NCBI GenBank assembly: GCA_003116975.1
Contig: BGKB01000067.1
Location: 186,001-250,000 of the forward strand
Length of the DNA stretch: 64,000 nt
Direction of reading: 5' to 3'
Origin: Aurantiochytrium sp. KH105
Taxonomy: Eukaryota; Sar; Bigyra; Thraustochytrida; Thraustochytriidae
This document shows positions 29,776 to 39,605 of the stretch, piece by piece. The translations under genes and the position numbers were made by a program. A model generated the notes under the pieces. That model was not told the origin of the DNA and ran no database searches. It worked only from the letters and a program-made list of their open reading frames with translations. Position 1 is the stretch's first letter, and the number at the start of each line of letters is the position of its first letter.

Positions 29776-32700
29776 TCACCAAAAGTAGCCCATCTCCTCG
29801 ACAGTACCGCTGGATTCGTACATGCTGCGCATCGTGTTAACAGCATCAGCACAGAGCTCGAGCAAATTAATGGGGGATTCAATCACCGATGCCGAGGCGC
29901 CGGCGGCCAAATGTCGCCCGGCCGCGGCGCCCTGCAAGAGCGATCCGACCAAATGACCTTTGCGCGTGCCACCGTAAACCTGAAAGGTAAAGGAGAATTT
30001 GACCTCGGGATTATCAATGTACTTGACCATGAGATCGGCACACCGTGCCAAGCCAGGGTGCTGCGCGTCCGTGCGTTCCACATCGCCCTCACCAGCGTGT
30101 TCTCTTTTGGCTTGCTCTTGAATGTACGTTAGCCAACCGCGTATGTAGGCCACAACACCCGCGACACTCCCCGAGACCTCCACGTGATCGGCACCCGCTT
30201 TCAAAATGCTCAGTTCGTGCGTGTCAACGCGAAACGCGAAGCGAGGACCTTTGTCACTTTGGTCGTGGGAAAATTTTGCTTGCATTACCTCGAGACCGGC
30301 CTTGTTCTTGATTTCGCCGCGAGCAGTAAGTTGGCTGGAAAAGTGATGCAGAAATCGATCCATTGACCCTTCTGCAAGAGCGCTTTGTGCATACGCGTGA
30401 TTCGTCGCGGCGTCATCCGCCTCGCGACTATCTTTGGCGCCGAGAAACTCATCGTCCAGTGAATCTTGTGCACCGCCCAAGGAGAGCTCGAATTCGCGAA
30501 GAGCTTCCTTTTCCAGCATGCTCGGGTCAAAATCCTTGTCCGTAAAAGCATCTTCTGCTGCTGCTCCCTCGTACTCGTCCTCGTCGTCGAGGTCGGTGCT
30601 ATTGGTGCCATCTTTCGTGCCATCCAAGCTCAACCAGGCAGAATCTGTTGTGGTTGCAGACGACCGACGCGGAGCACCTGTGCGTTGTGGTCTTGTAGCG
30701 GCGCCTGGCATTGTACTTGTGCTTGCGAACTTGAGATCGCTGCTCGAGTCATCCTCATTATCGCTATCTTGGCCATCGAAGATGGTCGACGTCGAAACGT
30801 CCGAGACGCGCCGTTGCGCCATTTGCTTCAAGGGCTCTTCTCCCTTGTCGTCGTCACTGTCGTCGTCCTCGTATGCGTTACTTGTCTCTGTGTCTGAAAC
30901 ATGGTCAGCGTCCCCTTGGACCTCGCCATTTGCTGCAGTGGGGGGAGATGTGTTCGGTTTTACTGACGTAGTCGTACCTTCCGCTGCATTGTTTTGGCTT
31001 TCGGCAGTCAGTTCCATGTTTTTGAATTCGAGCATGCGCGACGCAAGATATGCATTAACGTCAAAGAACACTCCCGAATAAAGCCGGACAAGCGAAAGCT
31101 CAAGAACGGGGCCTTTAACGGTCTCACTTGGGTCCAAAAATGGCGCCAAGGTGAGAGCCACGCTAAAGGCACCTTGATCCTCGTTGACAGCAGTACGAAC
31201 CGCAAAATGAGTCGGGGGGTACAACATTGGTTCGAAGGGCACACCAAAATTGGCTGGGCCCTCAAACGAGATTTCCTCTCCGGAAAAGCTAAAATCCCCG
31301 CCGGCGCCCTGGCCCTGGACGGACAAGGAAATTGCGTGCAAGCTTTGCTTGATGAGCTGAATTGGATGCATAGCTTCGCGAAACCAGACTTGAATGTCTT
31401 GCATGCATCGCTCCAGTGACTTTTTAAGGTGCACGCGGCGCTTGAGGCTCTCCTTGTACATTTCTTGCGTCTGCCGTTCCATGATACGCCGAAGCATCAT
31501 CACGGTAGCATCGACGGACCCTCGAAGACGCACGTTGCTGAGTTCAATGTGCGTACGCATTGGCTTGAGCGTCAATCTACGCACACGAGCAAAGAGTTTG
31601 TAAATGTCCACGCGCGCCGTGTCGAAAAAGGAAGAATACTTGTCGACCAGCTGTTGCCACGTGCTCAGAATCACCTCCCATATCTCCTTGGGCGGCGTTC
31701 CAGGGTCCTCGCCGCGCGCCACGCGCGCTCGATTCTCTCGCCACTGGTGCGCCGCAAAGCTTGCCTCGCTGAATCGCATGAAAAATTGTACGAGGTCCGT
31801 TGCCGTCACCAATGGACCTGGCCAGCATGCCATCGATCCCGATTTGGGAGTGTTTGTTCCCTTGGCGCCGTTTCCCACCATGCGTCCCTCACTCATGGAG
31901 GAGGTACGATGCCCTGACGCAGGACCCTGACTTGATCTTTTGCGATACACGAGATCGAGCTCGTGATGCAGAGCAACAAAAGTAGCTGCTTCTTCTGCTG
32001 AGAGTCCGAGAATTTCTCGCGTTCGTTTCGCAGCTTGGAGATGGTGCGCGGGTGCAGGTGCGCCTGCTGCTGATGAGGCCCCGGCAGATTGCTGAGGCAC
32101 CAGACTCATGTTTGCATCCAAGGCTGTGAGATCGCCTCCATCGCCAATGACATTGACATCAAGGTCCAGATGCATGGGTGGTTCCTGGTTTGCGGGCCGC
32201 TGGCGGCCTTTTCCAAGGCCTGACGCGCCCGTGGTCTTGCCCAGCGATTCGTAGTGCGTACAAAGGTAGTGGCCGAGCTCGACGGGAATTGCAGCAACAA
32301 TGGCCTTTTTAATAATGCTCGGGAGCACGCGATTGAGGACCATGCGAAGCAGCGAGCGCGGCAAGTAAATAGACCCTTTGATCTTGCGCTCGATGCGCAG
32401 GATTTTGAAGGCAAAGCCAGAAGTAGCTTTCCAGGAGTTTGTCTTTGAAGAAAACTGCACGGGAACCGTCAGTGTGAACTCAACAAGAAGTCGAAGCTGA
32501 TCTGGACGCATCGATGGAATTTTCGTTCCCTTTTCGCCGTATAAGCCACATTTGTCGAGACGAAATGAAACCACGCCGCCGCGAATTGTCGGTGCACTGG
32601 CGCTTGCGTCTGGGCTATCTTTGCCGGCATTCGAGTACCGAGCTACAATCTTGCGTACGTGTTCGGATCCGGGTGCACGTGAGCCGCCGGCAACGACGAG

Positions 32701-33459
32701 AATACCGGGTGTATTGGTTCGATCCATGACGGAGATCGACAGGCGCATGGACAACGCTTCCAGCCAAAAATCGTTCATGGCAACATAAACGCCATCAAAC
32801 CCTTGCTTAAAGCGCCATCCCTCGGCGCGCGGAAAGTATAGTTCGCGTTTGACTCGTTCAAATTCCTCGTTCGAACGTAAAACCAGCTCCTCGACTTGAG
32901 CGACTTGATCCCACACGGCGTCGCGGTCTTTATTGAGCCTTTGAAGCTCCTCGTCCGGTCCCCCGCCTTTGGCTTCCGCGGGAAGGACGCCAGCTTCCAC
33001 GAGTGGTACCGCGTCGACTTCGATGCCATACCTTTCCTTGATCTTGTCAAGAATCTCATATTCCCGCCCTTGGTAGTAGTTGAGCAGTCCGTCCAGCATT
33101 CGGAGCTTTTCAGGGTTGTTAATGAGGTAGAAGGAATGCAGCACCTTGCGGTAAGCGGCCTGCACGAAGGCAGAGCGTTTTTGATGCTTGCGGTCGAGAC
33201 CTGCAATCTTACTCTGCAGTTCGGAGACCTCCTTTTCCAAGATCTCGAGCTGTTGTTCCATGGTCCATTTTTTTTGTTCAAGAAGAGCGCGCGAGTCCTC
33301 CCATTCTTGCTTGACGCTCATCTCGCGTTTTGCAACCATCTCATACAGCTCCTTGAGCACGTCCACCAGGACGGCTTCTCCGACCTGCAACGCCTCATGA
33401 CGCGCACGAACATCTTCGTCATCCAGCGTCTCGTCGTCAACATGCATTCGCGGCTTCAT
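29776..33459 (-). CDS. Large uncharacterised coiled-coil protein, possible lipid-binding (TULIP-like) region
   Basis: A 1227-residue intronless protein. Residues about 45-115 are a coiled coil. Residues about 215-420 form a beta-rich segment with long amphipathic strands and a helix-rich end (SLLRMVLNRVLPSIIKKAI, then VELGHYL), which loosely recalls TULIP/BPI-type lipid-binding domains. A helical middle part (about 590-720) is followed by a second beta-rich part (about 730-830). Residues about 840-1040 are acidic, Ser-rich and disordered. The C-terminal 180 residues again look folded. No signal peptide or membrane span was seen. The TULIP idea is weak and needs structure prediction. The gene is divergent from the CEP120 gene, 675 bases between starts. 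Confidence 0.7.
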   Translation of the reverse strand: MKPRMHVDDETLDDEDVRARHEALQVGEAVLVDVLKELYEMVAKREMSVKQEWEDSRALLEQKKWTMEQQLEILEKEVSELQSKIAGLDRKHQKRSAFVQAAYRKVLHSFYLINNPEKLRMLDGLLNYYQGREYEILDKIKERYGIEVDAVPLVEAGVLPAEAKGGGPDEELQRLNKDRDAVWDQVAQVEELVLRSNEEFERVKRELYFPRAEGWRFKQGFDGVYVAMNDFWLEALSMRLSISVMDRTNTPGILVVAGGSRAPGSEHVRKIVARYSNAGKDSPDASASAPTIRGGVVSFRLDKCGLYGEKGTKIPSMRPDQLRLLVEFTLTVPVQFSSKTNSWKATSGFAFKILRIERKIKGSIYLPRSLLRMVLNRVLPSIIKKAIVAAIPVELGHYLCTHYESLGKTTGASGLGKGRQRPANQEPPMHLDLDVNVIGDGGDLTALDANMSLVPQQSAGASSAAGAPAPAHHLQAAKRTREILGLSAEEAATFVALHHELDLVYRKRSSQGPASGHRTSSMSEGRMVGNGAKGTNTPKSGSMACWPGPLVTATDLVQFFMRFSEASFAAHQWRENRARVARGEDPGTPPKEIWEVILSTWQQLVDKYSSFFDTARVDIYKLFARVRRLTLKPMRTHIELSNVRLRGSVDATVMMLRRIMERQTQEMYKESLKRRVHLKKSLERCMQDIQVWFREAMHPIQLIKQSLHAISLSVQGQGAGGDFSFSGEEISFEGPANFGVPFEPMLYPPTHFAVRTAVNEDQGAFSVALTLAPFLDPSETVKGPVLELSLVRLYSGVFFDVNAYLASRMLEFKNMELTAESQNNAAEGTTTSVKPNTSPPTAANGEVQGDADHVSDTETSNAYEDDDSDDDKGEEPLKQMAQRRVSDVSTSTIFDGQDSDNEDDSSSDLKFASTSTMPGAATRPQRTGAPRRSSATTTDSAWLSLDGTKDGTNSTDLDDEDEYEGAAAEDAFTDKDFDPSMLEKEALREFELSLGGAQDSLDDEFLGAKDSREADDAATNHAYAQSALAEGSMDRFLHHFSSQLTARGEIKNKAGLEVMQAKFSHDQSDKGPRFAFRVDTHELSILKAGADHVEVSGSVAGVVAYIRGWLTYIQEQAKREHAGEGDVERTDAQHPGLARCADLMVKYIDNPEVKFSFTFQVYGGTRKGHLVGSLLQGAAAGRHLAAGASASVIESPINLLELCADAVNTMRSMYESSGTVEEMGYFW

Positions 33460-34134
33460 GAGCTCAACGATTTAAGTCGGAACCGTGACGTTTGCCTAAT
33501 GCAATGGCGCTTTGGCGCCTCGTTTTGCTCTGCTTTGTGGTGTGTAGTACGTGGCGACGTTGAGCTTGGTGAACGAGCCTGTCTGGCTGTCTGGCTGTGT
33601 GCAAAACGAGGTTGAGGTCAAGATCCGCTTTGACTATCCCCGCGACGCGACGAGGACTCGACAGCGGGAGCCCGTCACTTCGCAGGGCGAGCAGTCCAGC
33701 CTGCGCGCCCAGCCTCAACGTTTTGCCCGCCAAGACAGGGCCAACCTCTCTCTGCCAAACGCGATTCCTTGCCTGGTGCGAACTTGTGTTACAGTCTGCC
33801 AGCCTGAGAGGTGCGCGTCCACGAGGCCGAGGCGCCGAAATTGGATTATCTGCGCAACCCTTTTTATTTCGAGAACGAGGTTCCGCGTTTGATCCGTAGT
33901 GGTTCCATCAGCCGCAGACCCGAGCAAGCAAACGATACCTGGTGCAAAGCAAACCAAAGCGCGCGAGAGAGAGCAAGCGAAAAGCAAGCGAGCGCGCGTA
34001 TAACCCCGAGCTCAGGCCGGCGTGGGGGAAGCGACTACGCTCCGGGCCTCTTCTTCTTCCCTGCCCGCACTTCGTCGCCCGTGCCGCGCGAGGGCACGTA
34101 GGAAAGGGGGAGCGAGGACGGTCGAAGCAGGGGC
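33460..34134. promoter_or_regulatory. Divergent promoter region (unknown 1227-aa protein / CEP120)
   Basis: This 675-base space separates two divergent ATGs and should drive both genes. The part near 33940-34000 is rich in AAGC/GCGAG. No coding frame is supported. Confidence 0.55.
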
Positions 34135-37100
34135 ATGGAAAAAAACGGGCGGCCAGACAACAACCACGAGAACGAGAACATGGCGCAGGCGCTCGCGCAC
34201 GAAGGCAGAGGACGACGCGGCCGCAAGTTCTTTGAAGTCCGCGTGCTCGAGGTCCAGGGTGTGCCTACGCCGGCGCCGGGCGAAGCTTGTATCGTGCAAG
34301 TTGTCGTGGATGGCCTTCGAGCTCGGTCAGGCCCAGGCACGTCAACCCGGTCAAATGCGTATGCTTGGCGCGTCGAGGAAGACGCAGGTCTCCTTCAATG
34401 GGCATTCCGCGAAGCTGACCTCACACGTCTTCAGGTTCATGAACCAAGAGTCCGCGTCGAGGTATTCTTTGGCGAAAGCTCAATTGGGTCTTCGCAGTTT
34501 GACCTTCGAGATCTGAACTTTCGTCGCGATTCGTGCAGTCAGCTTCGCAAAAATCTCGAGCTTGCCTCTGCATATGGACAGCAGCAGGCCAACATTCTTT
34601 TTGAAGTTGGCATTCGCACACCCACCGAGGCCGACGCAATGGCAAGCTCTCGCGTAAGCGCGGAGGCCAGCGCTAGGCCAAGCGTAGGAAGCGGCCTCGG
34701 AGGATGTGACGACTTTGGCGATGGAGACGATGCACCCCTCGGCATGGCACTTGGCGAAGAACATGTTCTAATCGGATCGTCAGGTAGCCTGAATATGACC
34801 CTGTATATTACATTGATGGGCTTGAGCGGTACGCAAGCTCTTCTTCGCGCAACGCAGGCCACACTCGAGGGAGTGAGTCGCTTTTGGATCGAGTACCACA
34901 TTTTCGGCGTTCAAGTCGAGACGGAGGCGTTCCCGTCGCTCAAGTACGCCCGATTCGCGCCCATTCGTGATTCATTTCAGATTCGTAGTTCGCGTGAAGA
35001 CGTGGCGCGCTTCTTGTGCTCGACGCCCATTCGTGTTTATCTTTGTTGCGCAGGCGAGGATGTTAAACGAAAGCGCTCGCGCCGGCTCGTGTTGGCGAGC
35101 ACATTGCTCCGATTTAATCCTCTCTTTACGAGTGGAACGAACTTTGTTCAGGCCACGAGCAATTGCGCCTTTAGTCTTGAGGCCCATGCTCCCTATGAAA
35201 TGCAATTGCGGCCCGGTGAATCGTATCCGTCCATGGCCGTCTCGCTCGAATTGCACGTCGAAGGTAAAGTGTCCAAAGTCGTGCTTCAGGACGAGGCGAC
35301 AGAAACGGCGCACACGCCCTCGAAGCGTCAAGACGAGGCCATTCAAACGGATCAGGTCGCCACGCCCCATCGTATGTCGGCACGTGATCACTTTGAACTC
35401 GAGGTTTTGAGTTTCGATCTCGACCCCAATGGGGACGCCTTTGACGAGGATGATGAAGCCGACGCCATCGCTAAAAAAGAGGAAGTGGACGTTGATGTTC
35501 GTCTTGTCCTTCATGTACCCGGAACCTCTCAGCGTGCCATGAGTTCGGCAACGTTCCACATGGACAAGTACGGCCAGATCGAGCAGGCCAAGGTGGATGG
35601 AGTCCGTATGCACGTGCTTCGTGGGCAGCTGTCAGAAGCAGTGCTAGAGTGCCAGCTCGCGGACGGGAGCATTGCCATTGCGCATGGAGAGTTTGCAGAG
35701 AGCGCAGAGATGGCAGATCCAAGCAGAGGCGGCACCGTCGCTGAAAGGGACGAGGAATTTGCGACCCTGCGGCTTTTTGATCGCGCAGGTATGGCTCGCG
35801 GTTCGGCACAGGTCCGGCGACGAGCGCTGCGGCCAAGGGAAACCCCAGGAAACATCCCAGTGCCCGTGTCCCCGATGGCCCCCGTTTCGCAGGACACGAC
35901 CGTGTATCATTATCGCATGACGATTGATTTGCGCTCGATCAAAGGCCTCGAGCAGGCTTACAACGTTTACTTGCAGTACATGTACCCTTTGTTTGGCATG
36001 ACGCACTCCATTCAAACGCGGCCTCCCATTCTCGTGGACCGCTTTTCGGAGCGTATTGTGCCGCATGGTCTGAATCTTTTCCAATTCAAGATCTCTCGTG
36101 CTGCGCTCGAAAGGTCGGCGCGCTCGGAACCGCTCGTTGTTGAAATGTGGAATCGCGACCAGTACGCCGCTGACACAAGGCTTGGCTTTTGCGCGCTACC
36201 CTTGCGCAAACTGCTTGAAGCCAGGCCCTACTTTCAGTGGTCCGGGCAAACATTTGCGACCTTGAGCGAACTCGAACGCTACCGAGAGCGTTTTCTCGGC
36301 TCGCGGGCCCCAAAGGAAGCCACAAGAGCGCGAGACGCGGATCGCACGCGCAAACAGCTCGACATTCCACCGTTGCAAGTCCAAGTCCTCGAGACAGATC
36401 TTATGATTTGTGCCTTTGAGCAACACGAAGATGGTGCAACTTCCTCGGGAGTAAAGCGAATCGCCACGGTTCGCTGCACGTGCACTTTGGAGAACCTGGG
36501 CGAGGTCGAACAGGAGAAAATGCCTCGTCATCCTCGTAGCAGAGCTTCCTCTCGGGCTGAGCAACGAATGCAACAAAGAGAAAAGACTGAGGAGAAGCAG
36601 CAACAGCATGATGGTAACCGAGTTGGTACGGCAAGCAGCAAGCAGAGCGAGCTCAGTCAGGATGAGGAGGAGATACTCTCTGCTGCCGAAGAAGCTGGAG
36701 ATGACGCCAACGATGCTTCGCCAGCTACGAGCCCGGCTCGAAGTGGGCGATCCACACGACGCAATGTCTCCGAGCGCGAAGCTGCTGAGTTGGCGGCGCG
36801 GCAAGCGGATCTCGAGGCACGCGAGGCGCAAATTTTGGCTCAGGAAGAAGAAGCTGCGCAGGTCTTTGAGCAATGGAAGCAAGATGCTACGAAGCGTTGG
36901 GAGGCCGAAATGCGAAACCGCGAATCAGCACGCATGTCGTCCCTCGAGCAAGAGTGGGCGCTGCGCGAGCACGAGCGAGCCAAGACCATCAAGGTTGCTC
37001 AGGAAGAATACAAGCAACTGGAAGTGCGTATGCATCGCGCCATTACGGATGCAGAACGCCGTGAACGCGCCGTGGCCAGACTTGAGACCGAATTGCAACG

Positions 37101-37935
37101 CGCCGCAGACCAAAGACTTGCCGATCTTGAAGTCATGCACCGACGTGCTCGCGAGGAAAGCCAGCACAAGGTAAACCTGCACAAAGAGCGCGTCTCAGCT
37201 CTCGAGGATGAGGTCAAACGTGTGCGTGCTGCGCTTGGCAAGACGGAAAAGCGTCTAAACAAGGTCGAGAACGAATACGCTGATTTCCGTGAAAAGACGC
37301 GACAATCGCCTGAAGCCAGCTTGCAAAAGGAGATTGCTGTTCTGCAGGGCCAGAACGCAGACTTGCATGCCCGGCTCGAGCAAGAAAAGGAGCGAACAGC
37401 TGCGGAAGCTCTGGAAAAGGAAACCATCAAGGCCCAGCTTGTGCAAGTGGCCCGCGAGCTGCAAAGGCAAATGCACGCCAATAGTTCGAGGGCCGAGCGC
37501 GAACTTGACAATTTGCGGCTCGAGTATTTGGCGCGTGAAGAACGCTTTGTCTTGGACGGCGATCGCAAGCAGCTCATGGATCTTCGTCAAGAGCTCAACG
37601 AGCTTCGCGCCGCAACTTTGCGAGGTCCCGTCTCCTCATCGGCCGTCGAAAACCTGCCTGCAGCGACACGTTCCCGCTGGCCCCAGGATCCGCCAACTCC
37701 GCCGTCAGTAAGCGCATCTTCACGCGCATCGGGACGTGAAGGGCCTCGACGCCGGCAGGAGGTGGTGGTCAACTCGAGTGATCAAGAGGCCGAGAGGAGT
37801 CGTCAGGACACCTTGGAGCGTCTTTTACAAGAAAGAGACGATCTCTTGCGCACGGGTGTTTACGATCGCAATCATCCCCTCGTTGTGCAGCTTGAGGAGC
37901 ACATTGAAATGGCGCGTAATGCGTCATTTGCCTGA
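34135..37935 (+). CDS. CEP120: CEP120-like centriolar protein
   Basis: A 1266-residue protein with the architecture of CEP120, needed for centriole elongation and basal-body formation. An N-terminal C2-like domain begins near residue 32 (KFFEVRVLEVQGVP), with a further beta-rich region near 420-500. The DUF3668-type C2 domain starts near 590 (TIDLRSIKGLEQ, then YMYPLFG and RPPILVDRF). From about 865 to 1175 the sequence is a long Glu/Arg/Leu coiled coil. The C-terminus is Ser/Arg-rich and then helical. Human CEP120 is about 986 residues; this one is longer mainly through linkers. No intron. The start is ATG 34135; Met16 is an alternative. Presence of CEP120 implies the organism builds centrioles, consistent with a flagellated stage. 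Confidence 0.85.
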   Translation: MEKNGRPDNNHENENMAQALAHEGRGRRGRKFFEVRVLEVQGVPTPAPGEACIVQVVVDGLRARSGPGTSTRSNAYAWRVEEDAGLLQWAFREADLTRLQVHEPRVRVEVFFGESSIGSSQFDLRDLNFRRDSCSQLRKNLELASAYGQQQANILFEVGIRTPTEADAMASSRVSAEASARPSVGSGLGGCDDFGDGDDAPLGMALGEEHVLIGSSGSLNMTLYITLMGLSGTQALLRATQATLEGVSRFWIEYHIFGVQVETEAFPSLKYARFAPIRDSFQIRSSREDVARFLCSTPIRVYLCCAGEDVKRKRSRRLVLASTLLRFNPLFTSGTNFVQATSNCAFSLEAHAPYEMQLRPGESYPSMAVSLELHVEGKVSKVVLQDEATETAHTPSKRQDEAIQTDQVATPHRMSARDHFELEVLSFDLDPNGDAFDEDDEADAIAKKEEVDVDVRLVLHVPGTSQRAMSSATFHMDKYGQIEQAKVDGVRMHVLRGQLSEAVLECQLADGSIAIAHGEFAESAEMADPSRGGTVAERDEEFATLRLFDRAGMARGSAQVRRRALRPRETPGNIPVPVSPMAPVSQDTTVYHYRMTIDLRSIKGLEQAYNVYLQYMYPLFGMTHSIQTRPPILVDRFSERIVPHGLNLFQFKISRAALERSARSEPLVVEMWNRDQYAADTRLGFCALPLRKLLEARPYFQWSGQTFATLSELERYRERFLGSRAPKEATRARDADRTRKQLDIPPLQVQVLETDLMICAFEQHEDGATSSGVKRIATVRCTCTLENLGEVEQEKMPRHPRSRASSRAEQRMQQREKTEEKQQQHDGNRVGTASSKQSELSQDEEEILSAAEEAGDDANDASPATSPARSGRSTRRNVSEREAAELAARQADLEAREAQILAQEEEAAQVFEQWKQDATKRWEAEMRNRESARMSSLEQEWALREHERAKTIKVAQEEYKQLEVRMHRAITDAERRERAVARLETELQRAADQRLADLEVMHRRAREESQHKVNLHKERVSALEDEVKRVRAALGKTEKRLNKVENEYADFREKTRQSPEASLQKEIAVLQGQNADLHARLEQEKERTAAEALEKETIKAQLVQVARELQRQMHANSSRAERELDNLRLEYLAREERFVLDGDRKQLMDLRQELNELRAATLRGPVSSSAVENLPAATRSRWPQDPPTPPSVSASSRASGREGPRRRQEVVVNSSDQEAERSRQDTLERLLQERDDLLRTGVYDRNHPLVVQLEEHIEMARNASFA

Positions 37936-38222
37936 TGAGAAGAATGATGAGTACACGAAGCACGACGTTTTTGCTGACGAGCAAAACGAAGGGCTCGCGC
38001 ATGTCTTTTTATTGCAACTTGTAAAAGAAGATTTTTTTCTTGTTTCACAAAATGGAAAATCATGATCGATTGATGGATGCAAAAGCAAGATTTATGTTGG
38101 TTTGAGTTGGACTTTTTCCTTTTTATTTCCAATTTTTCAAACAAAAAGAGAGTGATACAGTTCGTAGCGCGCAGCGAATGGGACAAGGAGAAGAGCAAAA
38201 AGAATCGTGAAGACACAGTGGC

Positions 38223-38921
38223 TCACGTCTGAGTGCCGACCTTATCGCGCACGCCCAGATAAACACCAAGCCCACAAAAGGCGAGGATAATGAGCACAAC
38301 AAAGATGATGATGAGCTTGTCGGTCATGACGCGTTTGACAAAACTCGTCATAATGGCCTTTGCGAGGTCGAGTTCTGTTTGGACCTGAATGAGGCCCTCA
38401 TTGATGTTGTGAAGCTGCTCTTTTTGCTGCGCCAGATTCTCGGTAATGTTGTCTGCGGTCTCATTCATTTCGCCCGCTGTTTTCTTGATGCGATCGAGCG
38501 CGCGACCCGTTTCGTCCTGAGTGTCATGCGCAGCCCTAAGCATGTCGTCACGGCTAATCTCTGGGGGCGCGTTGCCCTCGCCGCGTTCCGCGCGGTCCGC
38601 ACGGTCTCCAAAGAGCGCGGCGCGAGCTTCGGACCCCTCCGCATCTTTGCGTGCCCACTTGAGCTCTGTTTTCACCGCCTCGAGCTGACGATCGTACGCG
38701 TCTAATTTCACCTGGTAAGGTCGCGTCGCATCGCCTTCGAGGGATCGCAAGGCCATCATGTACAACCTTCGACTTGCGTTCACGCCTTTGACCATGCCTT
38801 CAAGTCGCTGCACCTCGCGCAACTTTTGATCCCCACTCATGGTTTTGAGAGCGCTGAGGCCATCTTCCAGCTCTCGCAGGTTGCTGGAGAGGTCCTCATC
38901 GGCGTACTCGATATCGTCCAT
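38223..38921 (-). CDS. NPSN-type Qb-SNARE
   Basis: A 232-residue tail-anchored SNARE. Residues 1-110 are the helical N-terminal region. The SNARE motif spans about 140-205, with the ionic zero-layer Gln in ENLAQQKEQLHNI. It leads through VMTDKLIIIF into a C-terminal membrane anchor of about 20 residues and a short lumenal tail. The TDK-hydrophobic junction resembles novel plant SNAREs (NPSN), Qb-SNAREs found in plants and several protist groups but absent from animals and fungi, acting in fusion at the plasma membrane or cell plate. Vti1 is the main alternative. The start is ATG 38921. It is convergent with CEP120 (287-base gap) and divergent from the FG-GAP gene. Confidence 0.82.
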   Translation of the reverse strand: MDDIEYADEDLSSNLRELEDGLSALKTMSGDQKLREVQRLEGMVKGVNASRRLYMMALRSLEGDATRPYQVKLDAYDRQLEAVKTELKWARKDAEGSEARAALFGDRADRAERGEGNAPPEISRDDMLRAAHDTQDETGRALDRIKKTAGEMNETADNITENLAQQKEQLHNINEGLIQVQTELDLAKAIMTSFVKRVMTDKLIIIFVVLIILAFCGLGVYLGVRDKVGTQT

Positions 38922-39605
38922 CCTCGCGCTCTGCGGCTCGACAAGGTCCGCGTCTTGGTGTTTTCCTGGTCGCCTTTGGCGAGTCGGAGCTCGGTTCTAG
39001 TCGCCAGCCGGCTGCGTTGCCGGTTCGCGTTGCTGTTCTGGTCTGTCGAAGCCTTGATCGGCCAGACGCGCGAGGCGGCGAGAGGTTGCCCGGCTCGACG
39101 GCCGCCCGCCGGCCCCGTGCGCGCGTGTGGGCCCCCGCGCAGGCAAGCGGCGTCGAGCTCTTGGCCGCCCCGGCAAGATGAACCCCCTCTGCTCAGCTGC
39201 TTGCTCTGCCTGCGTGGCTCGCTCGCGCGTCTCGCCCGCCGTCGGAGGGCGCACGCGTGGCGGAGGACCGCGGACGGCGCGGGAAGCGCGGCTCTGCTCG
39301 CCCGGCCGCTCGCGCGGTCGCTGGAGCGTCGGCGTTGCACGATGGCGGATACGATCGAGGTCTGGTGGTCGGGTTTCACCAGAACAGCAACTGCAAGTTG
39401 AACTGCCGCTGGGGGCGGCGAAGCGGACGTCAAGCCCGGGCTCGAGCGCGAGCCCGAGCCGGGCTGGCGGTGCGATAGCATCTGGACGAGCGAGCCTTGG
39501 GGGTTCTCGCCGGTGTCTGTTTCCCATTGGATTCTTGCGATCGTAGAGGGAAGTCGGTAAACAACCGGCTTGGGCAGTGAGAGGGAGACCCCAAACCAGC
39601 AGAAG
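38922..39605. promoter_or_regulatory. Divergent promoter region (NPSN SNARE / FG-GAP protein)
   Basis: This 684-base, very GC-rich space lies between two divergent ATGs. Overlapping frames in both directions are Arg/Ala-rich and not credible. Confidence 0.5.
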
